Assembly (NCBI GenBank): GCA_947525975.1
Contig: CANNVE010000006.1
Span: 1 to 64,000, forward strand
Direction: 5' to 3'
DNA length: 64,000 nt
Source of the DNA: an uncultured Muribaculaceae bacterium
GTDB lineage: Bacteria; Bacteroidota; Bacteroidia; Bacteroidales; Muribaculaceae
The translations under genes were made by a program, and so were the position numbers. Below the pieces are notes generated by a model, which did not search any database, was not told the origin of the DNA, and saw only the letters and a list, made by a program, of their open reading frames with translations. Positions within the stretch are counted from its first letter, which is position 1. Each line of letters starts with the position of its first letter. This document shows positions 1-9,524 of this stretch, piece by piece.

Positions 1-1
1 C

Positions 2-76
2 CTCATCACCCCGCCCGACACCCTGCTGCAAAAGGTAGACTCACTGCTGCTCGCCCCCGCCGACACGATACAATAA
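2..76 (+). CDS. C-terminal end of an unidentified protein
   Basis: An open frame enters from the left edge and ends at TAA 74-76, giving 24 residues that end in LLLAPADTIQ. It is followed 20 bases later by a strong hairpin, which is what one expects at the end of a gene. The fragment is too short to assign a family. It points towards lptB, which comes from the other direction, so the two genes converge on one terminator. Confidence 0.5.
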   Translation, partial: LITPPDTLLQKVDSLLLAPADTIQ

Positions 77-91
77 TCCGGGAGAGGTCAC

Positions 92-124
92 AAAAAGTGC
101 GGGCGCGATTTATCGCGCCCGCAC
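92..124 (-). terminator. Rho-independent terminator of lptB, probably bidirectional
   Basis: A perfect 12-bp stem (97-108 with 113-124, GC-rich) closes a 4-base loop TTTA. On the minus strand it is followed directly by five T residues (A92-A96 on the plus strand), so it is a canonical terminator for the leftward lptB transcript. It also sits just after the rightward partial gene. Confidence 0.85.
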
Positions 125-148
125 CATACGTAAATCCGCCTACATTCG

Positions 149-946
149 TCAATCGAATTGCTTGCGGCGGAATATGAAATTGCGTCCAAGGTATTTTTCA
201 CGCACAATGGGGTTTTCGGCCAGCTCTTCGCTTGTGCCCTGGAAAAGTATCTGCCCCTCGAAAAGGAGATACGCGCGGTCTGTGATGCTGAGGGTTTCGG
301 GAGCATTGTGGTCAGTGATCAGGATGCCGATGTTTTTCTCTTTCAACTTATAGACCACCTGCTGGATATCCTCTACGGCGATCGGGTCGACTCCGGCGAA
401 AGGCTCGTCGAGCATGATGAATTTCGGATCGATGGCCAGACAGCGGGCTATCTCGGTGCGCCGGCGCTCGCCGCCCGAAAGCTGGTCGCCGAGATTCTTG
501 CGCACCTTCGCGAGATTGAATTCGCGTATCAGGCTCTCAAGCTTCTCACGCTGATACTCCTTCGGGCGCCCTGTCATCTCGAGCACTGCGCGTATATTGT
601 CCTCCACCGTCATCTTGCGGAATACGCTTGGCTCCTGCGCAAGATATCCGATACCGGCCTGCGCGCGCTTGTAGACAGGATATTTAGTGATGTCAAGATC
701 ATTGAGGAAGATGCGGCCTTCGTTGGCCTGCACAAGCCCCACCGTCATATAGAAGGTGGTGGTCTTTCCGGCTCCGTTAGGCCCGAGAAGGCCCACGATC
801 TCGCCCTGCTTGACATCGATCGACACATGGTTGGCCACAGTGCGCTTGCCGTATTTTTTCACGAGATTGTCAGTGCGGAGCACCATCGGGCCTTCGGCTG
901 GCTCGATAACCTCAATTTTCTCTAATTCGATTTTTTCCTCTTCCAT
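149..946 (-). CDS. lptB: LPS export ABC transporter ATP-binding protein LptB
   Basis: This is the cytoplasmic ATPase that powers extraction of lipopolysaccharide from the inner membrane by LptFG. The 265-residue protein has a Walker A motif GPNGAGKT (55-62), the ABC signature LSGGE (156-160), Walker B FIMLDE (176-181) and the H-loop histidine near residue 213. The stretch from Walker B into [11 protein letters not shown] is typical of LptB. It carries an N-terminal extension of about 20 acidic residues before the usual start, ahead of a second Met at residue 21. No lptF, lptG or lptC is in the window. It is the distal gene after udk on the same strand, 86 bases downstream. Confidence 0.93.
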   Translation of the reverse strand: MEEEKIELEKIEVIEPAEGPMVLRTDNLVKKYGKRTVANHVSIDVKQGEIVGLLGPNGAGKTTTFYMTVGLVQANEGRIFLNDLDITKYPVYKRAQAGIGYLAQEPSVFRKMTVEDNIRAVLEMTGRPKEYQREKLESLIREFNLAKVRKNLGDQLSGGERRRTEIARCLAIDPKFIMLDEPFAGVDPIAVEDIQQVVYKLKEKNIGILITDHNAPETLSITDRAYLLFEGQILFQGTSEELAENPIVREKYLGRNFIFRRKQFD

Positions 947-1032
947 AAGGTTGGAGTATAGGTTGGTGAAGAATATGCATCGCCGCCGGCGATGCTCCTT
1001 GCCCGATCATGACTGCCGGCTTTGCGCGGCAT

Positions 1033-1650
1033 TCACTTCGCTCGCTTAAGGCGGCTGTCGATGTAGTCAGTGAGCAGATTTATGGCCACGATGTTGCTGC
1101 CGCCCTGAGGCACGATCAAGTCGGCAAACCTCTTCGAAGGCTCGATGTATTGGCAGTGCATGGGCTTAAGCACTCCCTCATAGCGGTCGATCACCATCTG
1201 CGGAGTGCGTCCGCGCTCGATGCAGTCACGGGCGATGACGCGAATGAGCCTGTCGTCGGCGTCGGCGTCGACAAAAACTTTTACATCGAGCATGTCGCGG
1301 AGCACCGGGTCGGTGAGCACAAGTATGCCCTCTACGATGACCACATCAGTTGGAGCCACGGTCACCGTCTCCTCCTGTCGGGTGCAGGTGAGATAGGAAT
1401 ATGTGGGCATCTCGATAGTGTTTCCGGCCTTAAGCTCTTTGAGGTGCTGCACCAGCAGGGGCCACTCAATAGCGGCAGGCTCGTCAAAATTGATCTTCTG
1501 CCTGAGCTCCGGGGGGATGTGGCTCGAATCCTTATAATAAGAATCCTGAGGCATCACGGCTACCTCGCCGGGCGCGAATCTGTTGATTATTTTATTGACG
1601 ACGGTGGTCTTTCCTGATCCGGTGCCGCCGGCGATACCGATTATGAGCAT
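1033..1650 (-). CDS. udk: Uridine kinase
   Basis: Predicted to phosphorylate uridine and cytidine to UMP and CMP in pyrimidine salvage. The 205-residue protein begins MLIIGIAGGTGSGKTT with a P-loop at residues 8-15, and carries the family's PQDSYYKD region and the later DRLIRVIARD stretch with the R-x-x-R-D lid residues. The length is usual for bacterial Udk. It lies upstream of lptB on the same strand, and the divergent mlaE gene begins 187 bases away, so the spacer holds promoters for both directions. Confidence 0.93.
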   Translation of the reverse strand: MLIIGIAGGTGSGKTTVVNKIINRFAPGEVAVMPQDSYYKDSSHIPPELRQKINFDEPAAIEWPLLVQHLKELKAGNTIEMPTYSYLTCTRQEETVTVAPTDVVIVEGILVLTDPVLRDMLDVKVFVDADADDRLIRVIARDCIERGRTPQMVIDRYEGVLKPMHCQYIEPSKRFADLIVPQGGSNIVAINLLTDYIDSRLKRAK

Positions 1651-1786
1651 ATTCAGTTGTTGATAATATGAGACTATGAAAAATATTATGGCGGGAAAAC
1701 ACTTCCCGACTGCGAAATTAATAAAAATCGGTCAGAAACGGACACAAATTTAGGATAAAAGGCAAAGATAGGCCACAAAAAAATCG

Positions 1787-1794
1787 TAACTTTG
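1787..1794 (+). promoter_or_regulatory. Bacteroidales -7 element for mlaE
   Basis: TAACTTTG matches the Bacteroidetes sigma-ABfr -7 consensus TAnnTTTG exactly and lies 43 bases before the mlaE ATG. No good TTTG is present at the -33 position, so only half the promoter is convincing. Confidence 0.5.
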
Positions 1795-1837
1795 CACTTA
1801 CAACATCTTATTTGTTTGTTTTTTTCAATATACAACA

Positions 1838-2587
1838 ATGTCACTGATAGAGTCAATAGGCAATTTTGGCAAATACTGCATATTCATGGCGCGGGTATTC
1901 TCCGTGCCCGACCGCTGGCGCGTCTTCGGCAAGCGCACCGTGGCCGAGGTCTCTAAGCTCGGCATCGACTCGATCCCGCTGGTCATCATCATCTCGCTTT
2001 TCATAGGCGCGGTGATAGCCATACAGATGCAGCTCAACATCGCGTCGCCGCTGATTCCGGCCTACTCCGTAGGCCTCGCCACCCGCGACATCGTGCTGCT
2101 CGAATTTTCCAACTCAATCCTCTGCCTCATACTCGCCGGCAAGGTGGGGTCAAACATAGCGTCAGAGATAGGCACCATGCGCGTCACCGAGCAGATCGAC
2201 GCCCTTGAGATCATGGGCGTGAACTCGGCCAACTATCTGGTGCTCCCCAAAGTGGTGGCGCTGGTGCTCTTCATGCCGGTGCTCGTGATCCTGTGCATGG
2301 GCACGTCGATACTTGGCGGATATCTTGTGGCGCTCGTCACCGACCTCATCACGGTGTCGCGCTACGTCTACGGCCTGCAGGCGCTATTCCAGGAATGGTA
2401 CATCTGGTATGGCCTGATCAAGTCGCTCTTCTTCGCGTTCATCATAGCGTCGGTGGCATCATTCTTCGGATATTACGTCAAGGGCGGCGCCCTCGAGGTA
2501 GGCTCGGCAAGCACCAAAGGCGTAGTGACCAGCTCGATCCTCATACTTCTTTTCGACGTCTTACTCACAAAACTCCTGCTGCAATGA
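1838..2587 (+). CDS. mlaE: MlaE-type lipid-transport ABC permease
   Basis: A 249-residue integral membrane protein of the MlaE permease family, which moves phospholipids between the inner membrane and an MCE-domain carrier to maintain outer-membrane asymmetry. It has about five hydrophobic segments and the family's central block IGTMRVTEQIDALEIMGVN (about residues 110-128). The stop codon overlaps the start of the partner ATPase by four bases (ATGA), so the two are translationally coupled. No MCE-domain protein (MlaD) follows; the next gene is holB, so the substrate carrier must be encoded elsewhere. Confidence 0.9.
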   Translation: MSLIESIGNFGKYCIFMARVFSVPDRWRVFGKRTVAEVSKLGIDSIPLVIIISLFIGAVIAIQMQLNIASPLIPAYSVGLATRDIVLLEFSNSILCLILAGKVGSNIASEIGTMRVTEQIDALEIMGVNSANYLVLPKVVALVLFMPVLVILCMGTSILGGYLVALVTDLITVSRYVYGLQALFQEWYIWYGLIKSLFFAFIIASVASFFGYYVKGGALEVGSASTKGVVTSSILILLFDVLLTKLLLQ

Positions 2588-3381
2588 TCGAAGTACAGAA
2601 TGTGACAAAGTCATTTGACGGGCGCACCGTGCTGCATGACATCACCACCACTTTTGAGACCGGAAAGATCAACCTGATCATAGGCCAGAGCGGATCGGGC
2701 AAGACAGTGCTCATGAAATCGCTCGTGGGCCTGATCAAACCCGAGAAAGGACGCATCCTGTTTGACGGGCGCGACATCATCACCATGGGGCCGAAAGACA
2801 TCAAAAACCTGCGCAAGGAGATAGGCATGCTCTTTCAGGGCTCGGCGCTTTTCGACAGCGAGACGGTGCTCGGCAATGTGATGTTTCCGCTGGTGATGTT
2901 CACCGACATGACTCCGGCCGAGATGAAGGACAGAGCCATGTTCTGCATCGAGAGGGTGAACCTGACCGGCGCGGAAAACAAATACCCCTCGGAAATTTCG
3001 GGAGGCATGCAGAAACGCGCCGCCATAGCCCGCGCCATATCTCTCAACCCCAAATACCTCTTCTGCGACGAGCCCAATTCGGGCCTCGACCCGCGCACAT
3101 CAATTCTTATCGACGAGCTGCTGATCGACATCACCCACGAATACGGCATGACCACCGTGATCAACACCCATGACATGAATTCAGTGCTTGGCATCGGAGA
3201 GAACATCGTGTTCATCTACAAAGGCCACCGCGAATGGGTGGGCGACATGAAAAAGATTTTCGCCACCGAAAGCAAAGCCCTTAACGATTTCGTATTCGCC
3301 ACCGACCTTTTCCAGGAGGTGAAAGAATACATCCTCAAGCACGGATTCACCGCGAAAGGCGCCGCCCGCCGAGGCGATTGA
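2584..3381 (+). CDS. mlaF: MlaF-type ABC transporter ATP-binding protein
   Basis: ATPase partner of the MlaE permease. I place the start at the ATG overlapping the mlaE stop because the protein then begins MIEVQNVTKSF, the normal start of an ABC ATPase; the frame is open further upstream but only inside mlaE. The 265 residues include Walker A GQSGSGKT (34-41), a SGGMQKR signature, which is the MlaF-type variant rather than SGGQ, and Walker B YLFCDEPNSGLDP. Its C-terminal tail of about 30 residues is lysine- and arginine-rich. Confidence 0.92.
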   Translation: MIEVQNVTKSFDGRTVLHDITTTFETGKINLIIGQSGSGKTVLMKSLVGLIKPEKGRILFDGRDIITMGPKDIKNLRKEIGMLFQGSALFDSETVLGNVMFPLVMFTDMTPAEMKDRAMFCIERVNLTGAENKYPSEISGGMQKRAAIARAISLNPKYLFCDEPNSGLDPRTSILIDELLIDITHEYGMTTVINTHDMNSVLGIGENIVFIYKGHREWVGDMKKIFATESKALNDFVFATDLFQEVKEYILKHGFTAKGAARRGD

Positions 3382-3429
3382 GCAAATTGAGATCTTACGC
3401 CCATCAACCAATCCCCCAAGAAAAAGCCA

Positions 3430-4557
3430 ATGAAATTCTCTGACATCCCCGGACATGAAGATGTGAAACGCCGCCTGCGCGACATGGCCGACAAGGGCCG
3501 CATCCCGCATGCCCTGCTGCTTGAGGGACCCGCCGGAAGCGGAAAATTCGCCCTTGCGCGGGCTTTCGCCCAATACATACACTGCGAGGACCGCACACCA
3601 GACGGCGACAGCTGCGGCCGATGCCCGTCATGCCTGCAGCATGAGGCGTTCAATCAGATCGATACGTATTTCTCTTTTCCGATAGTCAAGAAATCATCTT
3701 CGTCGTCGGCCATAAGCGATGACTACATGACCGATTTCCGCGATCTCCTGACCGAGAATCAATTCATGGACTTCGAGTCATGGCTGCTGAAACTCGACAA
3801 CATAAACGCCCAGCCGCTGATATACGTGAGCGAAGCCAACGAGCTCCTGCGCAAGCTCAGCCTCACCGCCCACTCGTCGAGATACAAGATTGTGCTGATG
3901 TGGCTGCCCGAGAGACTGAAAGAAGACGCCGCCAACAAGCTGCTGAAACTCGTGGAGGAGCCCTACGCCGACACCCTCTTCATAATGACGAGCGACAACT
4001 CGCGAGCCATACTTCCCACCATATATTCGCGCACCCAGCGAATCGGAGTGAAGCGATACAGCGACGCGGAAGTAGCCGGATACATGGCAGCCAGATACGG
4101 CCTCGACGCCGACTCTGCCGCCCGCATATCGCGCCTTGCCGCAGGCAATGTCTCCGAGGCCACAAAGCTCATATCGCTGTCGAAGGAGAGCGATGAATAC
4201 CTGCAGCTGTTCATGGAGCTGATGCGCAAGGCATATACCCGAGATGTGGCCTCGCTCAAGGCTTGGGCCGCCGATGTGGCAGGCCTCGGACGTGAGCGCG
4301 AAATAAAATTTCTTGAATACTGCGCCCGCATGGTCAGGGAGAATTTCATACTTAACATACACACACCTGACCTAAATTGCCTCAACAATTCGGAGATGGC
4401 ATTCAGCGCGCGCTTCTCGCCATTCATCAACGAGCGAAACGTGCTTAAAATCTTCAAGACCCTCAACGACGCCAAGGCTGACATCGCCGCAAACGCCAAC
4501 GCAAAGCTTGTGAACTTTGATGTCGCCATCAAGACCATACTTCTGCTAAAGCAATAG
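3430..4557 (+). CDS. holB: DNA polymerase III subunit delta'
   Basis: Predicted clamp-loader subunit. The 375-residue AAA+ protein has a P-loop-like GPAGSGKF (33-40), a four-Cys zinc module (C52, C62, C65, C68) and the downstream region KLLKLVEEPYADTLFIMTSD typical of the delta'/gamma family. It lacks the long tau tail, which supports delta' over DnaX. It begins 48 bases after mlaF and ends 18 bases before the AddB-like gene, so mlaE to the nuclease may be one transcript. Confidence 0.87.
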   Translation: MKFSDIPGHEDVKRRLRDMADKGRIPHALLLEGPAGSGKFALARAFAQYIHCEDRTPDGDSCGRCPSCLQHEAFNQIDTYFSFPIVKKSSSSSAISDDYMTDFRDLLTENQFMDFESWLLKLDNINAQPLIYVSEANELLRKLSLTAHSSRYKIVLMWLPERLKEDAANKLLKLVEEPYADTLFIMTSDNSRAILPTIYSRTQRIGVKRYSDAEVAGYMAARYGLDADSAARISRLAAGNVSEATKLISLSKESDEYLQLFMELMRKAYTRDVASLKAWAADVAGLGREREIKFLEYCARMVRENFILNIHTPDLNCLNNSEMAFSARFSPFINERNVLKIFKTLNDAKADIAANANAKLVNFDVAIKTILLLKQ

Positions 4558-4575
4558 CCTAACCCCTTGTAGCGT

Positions 4576-7500
4576 ATGAAATTCCTGAAACAGGTGGCCG
4601 ATTACTACACCGGCGATCCAGAGCGCCGGCGCGACCTCGGATCATATACATTCGTATTTCCCAACAAGCGCAGCGCCATGCACATGCGCAAATACCTGAA
4701 AGACTCGATCGATACCATTGGCTTCATGCCCAAACTGGTGACCATCACGTCGTTCACTCAGGAATTCTCAGCCCGCCCGCTCGGATCGCCTTCCGAGCTG
4801 CTCTTCATATTGTATGACTGCTACAGAAGGGTGCTCGCCCGCAAAGGACGCGCCGACCAGGCCCGCGACTTCGACACGTTTATTTTCTGGGGCAACATCG
4901 CCCTTCACGATTTCTCTGACGTAGACGCGTACATGGCCAATCCGGTCGAACTATTCAGAAACCTCAAAGGGCTGAAAGAGATCGAAGCCTCATACCTTAC
5001 CCCCGAGCAAATAGAGGTGGCCAAGATACTCGGCGACAAAAGAGACTACAGGAATTATCTCGAAAACTTCTGGCAGCATGTGCCTACAAACGATGACGAA
5101 AGCCATGCCGCCAACAAATTCCTGAAACTTTGGGAATTGATGGGAGAGCTGTACGACGAATTCAACAGCGAGCTCGACCGGAAGGGCATCACCTACAGCG
5201 GACGCCAATCGCGCGAGGCCTTGTCTGAAATCAAAAGCATGGGCATCGAGGACTTCGGAGGCCAGCGTTATGCCTTCATCGGCTTCTACGTGCTTTCCAC
5301 AGCCCGCACGCTTACACTCGAGCGCCTGCAACAGCTGGGCATAGCCGACTTTTTCTGGGACACCGCATCGCCCATGCTTCGCGAGCAGGGATGCCGCGCC
5401 GGCGACTTCATACTGCCCCTGTCAAGAAAGCTGAAATCGCCCGCCGACTTTGACCTCGAGCCTATAGTGTCGATGCCGAAGGCCGACATCTACCCTACGT
5501 CGTCAAACGTAGGCCAGACCAAGGTAGCGGCCCATGTGCTGCGTAAATGGGCCTCGCATGATGCTGTCCCCGGCGCCCCGGCGCCCAACCCGTCATCAGA
5601 CATCATGCCGCTTCCCACCACAGGCATAGTGTTGCCGTCGGAGAAACTGCTGTCTCCGATGCTGCAATCTATCCCGCCCATGTATTTTCCGATAAATGTG
5701 GCAATGAAGGTGCCATATTCGTCGACATCTTTCGCCGCCCTCTTCCTGTCGATACTTGCCATGCAGGAGCGCGCCCACACATCTCACGGCACTGTGCATT
5801 ACTTCTACCGCGACGTGATCGACGTGCTCACCAACCCCTACGCCGTGCTATATGACAAGAAATCGGCAGTGGCGCTTGCCGACAAGATAAGAAAAGAAAG
5901 GCTCTACCACGTAGACTCGGCGGAAATCACGGCTTCATTTCCATCGCTCGCCCCCATATTCAAATCGCCCGGCGGCAAACCCTCAAAAGAGGGAACCCGC
6001 CGCTATCTGATCGACCTCATCTCTGCGCTTGGCGCGCTGCCGGAGGCCGACGGCACGCTGTTGAGGGCTTACGCCGACGCCGTCGACGAGATTTTCGGCC
6101 TCGCCGACACCTACAGGGTGACGATGACCGACCATACATATTTCTTCCTCATAAAGAAATTGCTTTTCGCCCTCGACCTGCAGCTCAACGGCTCGCCGGT
6201 CTGGGGCCTGCAGGTGATGGGCATCCCCGACGCGCGCGTTCTCGACTACGACAACCTGGTGGTGCTGTCGCTCAACGAGCGCATTTTCCCACGTCGCAAT
6301 CCGGCCCTGTCGCTTATCCCTGACTCCTTGCGCCACGGATACGGATTGCCCACGGCCGACAATGAGGAGGTGAACAATTCTTATCAGTTCTTCCGACTCA
6401 TCTCCCGCGCCAAGCGCCTGGCCCTGACCTACGACAGCCGCACGCCCGATATGTCGGGCGGAGAAATCTCGCGCTATCTGCTGCAGCTGATCGACGCATA
6501 CGCCGACAAGGGAGGGGTGGAGATCCACTCCACCAAATTTGGCATGGAAGTGGAGGAGGACCGCGTGATAACCATCAAGAAGGTGCCGGAAGTGATGGCC
6601 GACCTGCTCAGGCTAAAGACACCCGACGGAGGGCTGCGCTTTTCGGCATCATCGCTCAAGACCTACCTTAAATGTCCGCTTCAATTCTATCTGCGCGAAG
6701 TGAAGAAGCTAAACTTCGACAATCCCGATCCGGAATACATGGATGCAGCCTCTTACGGCAGCATCGTGCACAAAGTGGCAGAGCGCTTCTACAGGCTGCT
6801 CAGCCTGCAGGTGAAGGACCCCGGAGGCTGGATAGCGCCGCGTGAGATAGCCGCGAGGGTGGCCGACCCTCATCTCGATGACTTCCTCAACCAGATGGCT
6901 CTCGAGGCAATGAATGAAATATACTATTTCGACAAATACACGCATCGTCTGCAAGACATCCCCGGCGAGGGCCGCGTGCTGGCCAGGGTCATCGCCAAAT
7001 ACGTGAAAGCCATGCTGAAAAGCGAAAGCGAGGGGCGCGAATTCAGATTTGTCGAAGCCGAATACGCCGGCAATCAGAAGGGGCACACCTACCGATGGCC
7101 CATCGACGCTGAGCATACTATCAATTTCACCATGTCGATTGACCGCATCGACGAGCTAAGGGCTCCGGAAAAGACCCTGCGCTTCATCGACTATAAGACC
7201 GGATCTGACGCGCTCGACGCCGAAAACTTCGATGAAATCTTCACCAACCACAAGTGCCACGCCATATTCCAGCTGCTGCTATATTCGCTCGCATACGCCG
7301 AGCTCGAGGAGGACTGCGGCATTATGCCCATGATATACCTCTTCAAAAATATTGCCAAGGGCATACCGCTGATCACCATCGAAGGCCGCGAGATATTCGA
7401 CTACCGCACCGCCACAGTCAGCGCCGGCCCTGATGGCGAACAGATGCCCCTGCGCGAGGCTTTCCGCGAGAGATTCGCAGGCATCATCCACGAAATCTTC

Positions 7501-7596
7501 GACCCCGACATGCCCTTCTACCAGACCAAAGAGAAGGAAAACTGCCGCTACTGCCTATTCGCGCCTATGTGCGGAAGGCTCACGGCATCAGAGTGA
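4576..7596 (+). CDS. AddB-like PD-(D/E)XK nuclease
   Basis: A 1,006-residue protein resembling the AddB subunit of AddAB recombinational-repair helicase-nucleases. The N-terminal region is helicase-like but shows FPNKRSA rather than an intact P-loop. The C-terminal third is a PD-(D/E)XK nuclease, with a His in GSIVHKVAERFY, an acidic residue in FVEAEYAG and the catalytic RFIDYKTGS. Four Cys suited to an Fe-S cluster bracket it: one in YLKCPLQFY (about residue 700) and three in NCRYCLFAPMC at the extreme C-terminus. This Cys arrangement is the AddB/Cas4 type. The expected AddA (UvrD-like) partner is not in the window. Confidence 0.85.
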   Translation: MKFLKQVADYYTGDPERRRDLGSYTFVFPNKRSAMHMRKYLKDSIDTIGFMPKLVTITSFTQEFSARPLGSPSELLFILYDCYRRVLARKGRADQARDFDTFIFWGNIALHDFSDVDAYMANPVELFRNLKGLKEIEASYLTPEQIEVAKILGDKRDYRNYLENFWQHVPTNDDESHAANKFLKLWELMGELYDEFNSELDRKGITYSGRQSREALSEIKSMGIEDFGGQRYAFIGFYVLSTARTLTLERLQQLGIADFFWDTASPMLREQGCRAGDFILPLSRKLKSPADFDLEPIVSMPKADIYPTSSNVGQTKVAAHVLRKWASHDAVPGAPAPNPSSDIMPLPTTGIVLPSEKLLSPMLQSIPPMYFPINVAMKVPYSSTSFAALFLSILAMQERAHTSHGTVHYFYRDVIDVLTNPYAVLYDKKSAVALADKIRKERLYHVDSAEITASFPSLAPIFKSPGGKPSKEGTRRYLIDLISALGALPEADGTLLRAYADAVDEIFGLADTYRVTMTDHTYFFLIKKLLFALDLQLNGSPVWGLQVMGIPDARVLDYDNLVVLSLNERIFPRRNPALSLIPDSLRHGYGLPTADNEEVNNSYQFFRLISRAKRLALTYDSRTPDMSGGEISRYLLQLIDAYADKGGVEIHSTKFGMEVEEDRVITIKKVPEVMADLLRLKTPDGGLRFSASSLKTYLKCPLQFYLREVKKLNFDNPDPEYMDAASYGSIVHKVAERFYRLLSLQVKDPGGWIAPREIAARVADPHLDDFLNQMALEAMNEIYYFDKYTHRLQDIPGEGRVLARVIAKYVKAMLKSESEGREFRFVEAEYAGNQKGHTYRWPIDAEHTINFTMSIDRIDELRAPEKTLRFIDYKTGSDALDAENFDEIFTNHKCHAIFQLLLYSLAYAELEEDCGIMPMIYLFKNIAKGIPLITIEGREIFDYRTATVSAGPDGEQMPLREAFRERFAGIIHEIFDPDMPFYQTKEKENCRYCLFAPMCGRLTASE

Positions 7597-7608
7597 CAGG
7601 GGGGCATC

Positions 7609-8712
7609 TCAATCCTGTATCAGATCGCGCATCACAGCATCAGCCATCAGCCATTCCCGCTCCGGGATGAGCAGCCTTCGACCTGAGCCCACAAGCGCTC
7701 CGCGTTCGATATGCGGCTTCGCATCTCGCATCAATTGATCGATGCGCCCGAGCGGCACGGCATCGAGATCCAGTCCGCGGCTTGTGCGCAACGCTGTGAT
7801 AAGCATATCGTTGAAGCGGTCGCTTTCTGTCTCCTCCTCCGTCTCGGTGGGCAGCACTCCGCTTTCCAATGCCTTAAGATAGCCGGTGAGCGATGGCGGA
7901 TTGGCATGCCTGTCTTTACCATCGAAACTGTGGGCACCCGGGCCAAGGCCAAGATAGGGAGTAGCATCCCAGTAAGCGCTGTTGTGGCGGGAATGGAATC
8001 CCGGCTTTCCGAAATTTGATATTTCATAATGGTCATATCCTGCTGCCGACGCCCGCTCTGTCAACGTCTCATACATCCGGGCAGCGACATCATCGTCCAC
8101 CTCCTTCACCTCTCCTTTTTTGAACATGGCGGTGAGCCGAGTGCGAGGCTCGAATGTCAGCGAATAAGCTGAAATATGCTCAGGCCCGAGCCCAATGACT
8201 CCGCCAAGCGATCGCTCCCAGGAGTCAAGATCCTGCCCGGGGAGGCCATAGATGAGATCAAGGCTGATATTGGCGATGCCGCCCTCGCGCAGCAGGCGAA
8301 AAGCCTCTTCGGCCTGCCGTGCGCTGTGCCTGCGCCCAACGGCACGCAATTCCGAGTCGCAAAGGCTCTGCACACCCATGCTCACGCGGTTGACGCCCAC
8401 AGCCAGCCACATCTCCACCCTTTCGCCGGTGACGTCTTCCGGGTTCACCTCTATAGTGAATTCCTCTACAGATTCCATCGGAAGCGCATCAACGATGCCG
8501 CCTATCTCATCGGCTGTCAATATCGAGGGAGTGCCACCGCCAAAATATACTGTGGAAAAGCAGCCATATCCCTCACGGCGCAACCCGAACTCCCTGACCA
8601 CTGCCTCGACATATCTCCGCCTTGCGTCGCCGCCCCTGTCGGGCATGGAATAAAAATCGCAATAGGCGCACTTGCTGTGGCAGAAAGGCACATGCACATA
8701 CAATCCTGACAT
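7609..8712 (-). CDS. hemW: Radical SAM heme chaperone HemW (coproporphyrinogen oxidase-like)
   Basis: Predicted radical-SAM protein of the HemW family, thought to deliver heme rather than to oxidise coproporphyrinogen. I place the start at ATG 8712; an in-frame TTG lies two codons upstream. The protein begins MSGLYVHVPFCHSKCAYCDF, with the 4Fe-4S Cys at residues 11, 15 and 18 (CxxxCxxC), as in HemW; the additional Cys of true HemN does not follow. A Gly-rich SAM-contact motif (YFGGGTPS) and NPEDVT follow. The length (367 residues) fits the family. It converges on the nuclease gene with only 12 bases between the stops. Confidence 0.9.
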   Translation of the reverse strand: MSGLYVHVPFCHSKCAYCDFYSMPDRGGDARRRYVEAVVREFGLRREGYGCFSTVYFGGGTPSILTADEIGGIVDALPMESVEEFTIEVNPEDVTGERVEMWLAVGVNRVSMGVQSLCDSELRAVGRRHSARQAEEAFRLLREGGIANISLDLIYGLPGQDLDSWERSLGGVIGLGPEHISAYSLTFEPRTRLTAMFKKGEVKEVDDDVAARMYETLTERASAAGYDHYEISNFGKPGFHSRHNSAYWDATPYLGLGPGAHSFDGKDRHANPPSLTGYLKALESGVLPTETEEETESDRFNDMLITALRTSRGLDLDAVPLGRIDQLMRDAKPHIERGALVGSGRRLLIPEREWLMADAVMRDLIQD

Positions 8713-8793
8713 TATCAAATCTATTAATTATCCTACGTGCAAATATAAGTAAAAAAATCCACAAGCCATACACCCCGATTCAAAGAAAATCCG

Positions 8794-8801
8794 TAACTTT
8801 G
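8794..8801 (+). promoter_or_regulatory. Bacteroidales -7 element before the 8864 lipoprotein
   Basis: TAACTTTG is an exact TAnnTTTG match 62 bases upstream of the lipoprotein start, in the divergent spacer with hemW. No TTTG occurs at the expected -33 distance. Confidence 0.5.
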
Positions 8802-8863
8802 TGAACCACTAATCTACATTTCCCCACCATTGAAGGATATGCGGGGTTGTTGTACTGACACGT

Positions 8864-9313
8864 ATGAAACGCTTGACACCCATGATTATCGCGGCGCTCG
8901 CCCTCGCCGGCTGCAACGACGATGTGTTTGTCGACTCAATCTCGCCTGAGTCGCATGCCTACACGCTTGAGGGAAACGGGTCGGAATGCGTGGTCAGCTT
9001 CGCCTCGGGATCATGGGACTATATGTGGATCAGTTCGCCGCAAGACATGCCTGAAGCTCCGTATTATCATTTCGATGTGCGCGACCCTCACGGCTCGGTC
9101 ATCACCCAAGGCAAGAGCCGCAAAGCCCGGCTCGAAGGCCGGGGATATGTGCGCGTCTCTGACGAAGAGACTTCGATTTACTTCATACGCGACAAGAAAA
9201 ACCGCGTGCTTACCCACGCCGAGAGGCTTCCGGGGCGCTCAATTTACCTGCAAATGACTGTGCATTCCGCCGCCGGGCAGAATGAATGCGTGCTCATGCG
9301 CTTCGATCCGTGA
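8864..9313 (+). CDS. Small lipoprotein of unknown function
   Basis: A 149-residue protein with a lipoprotein signal peptide: a positively charged start, a hydrophobic stretch and the lipobox LAGC with Cys17 as the lipidated residue. The mature part is predicted to be mainly beta-strand, with alternating hydrophobic residues and a central FDVRDPHGSVITQG that looks like a beta-sandwich edge. I do not recognise the family. It stands alone between hemW and sodB with its own -7 element, so context gives no clue to its role. Confidence 0.75.
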   Translation: MKRLTPMIIAALALAGCNDDVFVDSISPESHAYTLEGNGSECVVSFASGSWDYMWISSPQDMPEAPYYHFDVRDPHGSVITQGKSRKARLEGRGYVRVSDEETSIYFIRDKKNRVLTHAERLPGRSIYLQMTVHSAAGQNECVLMRFDP

Positions 9314-9422
9314 AAAACTGTCACGGTCAGGCTCCGATTTCATTACACTTGAATCCAAAGAAATTTTTTGGGTTGCAATTTTGTTGCGGATTGTAACAAT
9401 TGACGATTTTTGTCGTTTTTTA

Positions 9423-9455
9423 TTTGGATATACAATGATTTAATTGTTAAATTTG
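9423..9455 (+). promoter_or_regulatory. Promoter of sodB
   Basis: A full Bacteroidales promoter: TTTG (9423-9426) at -33 and TAAATTTG (9448-9455) at -7, separated by 21 bases. The start of transcription would fall near 9462, about 60 bases before the sodB ATG. Confidence 0.7.
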
Positions 9456-9524
9456 CAATGTAAATCGAACATAGACATAAGGCGCGTTGTTGTACAATCG
9501 TAGAATCAAAAAAACTTCTTCGAT

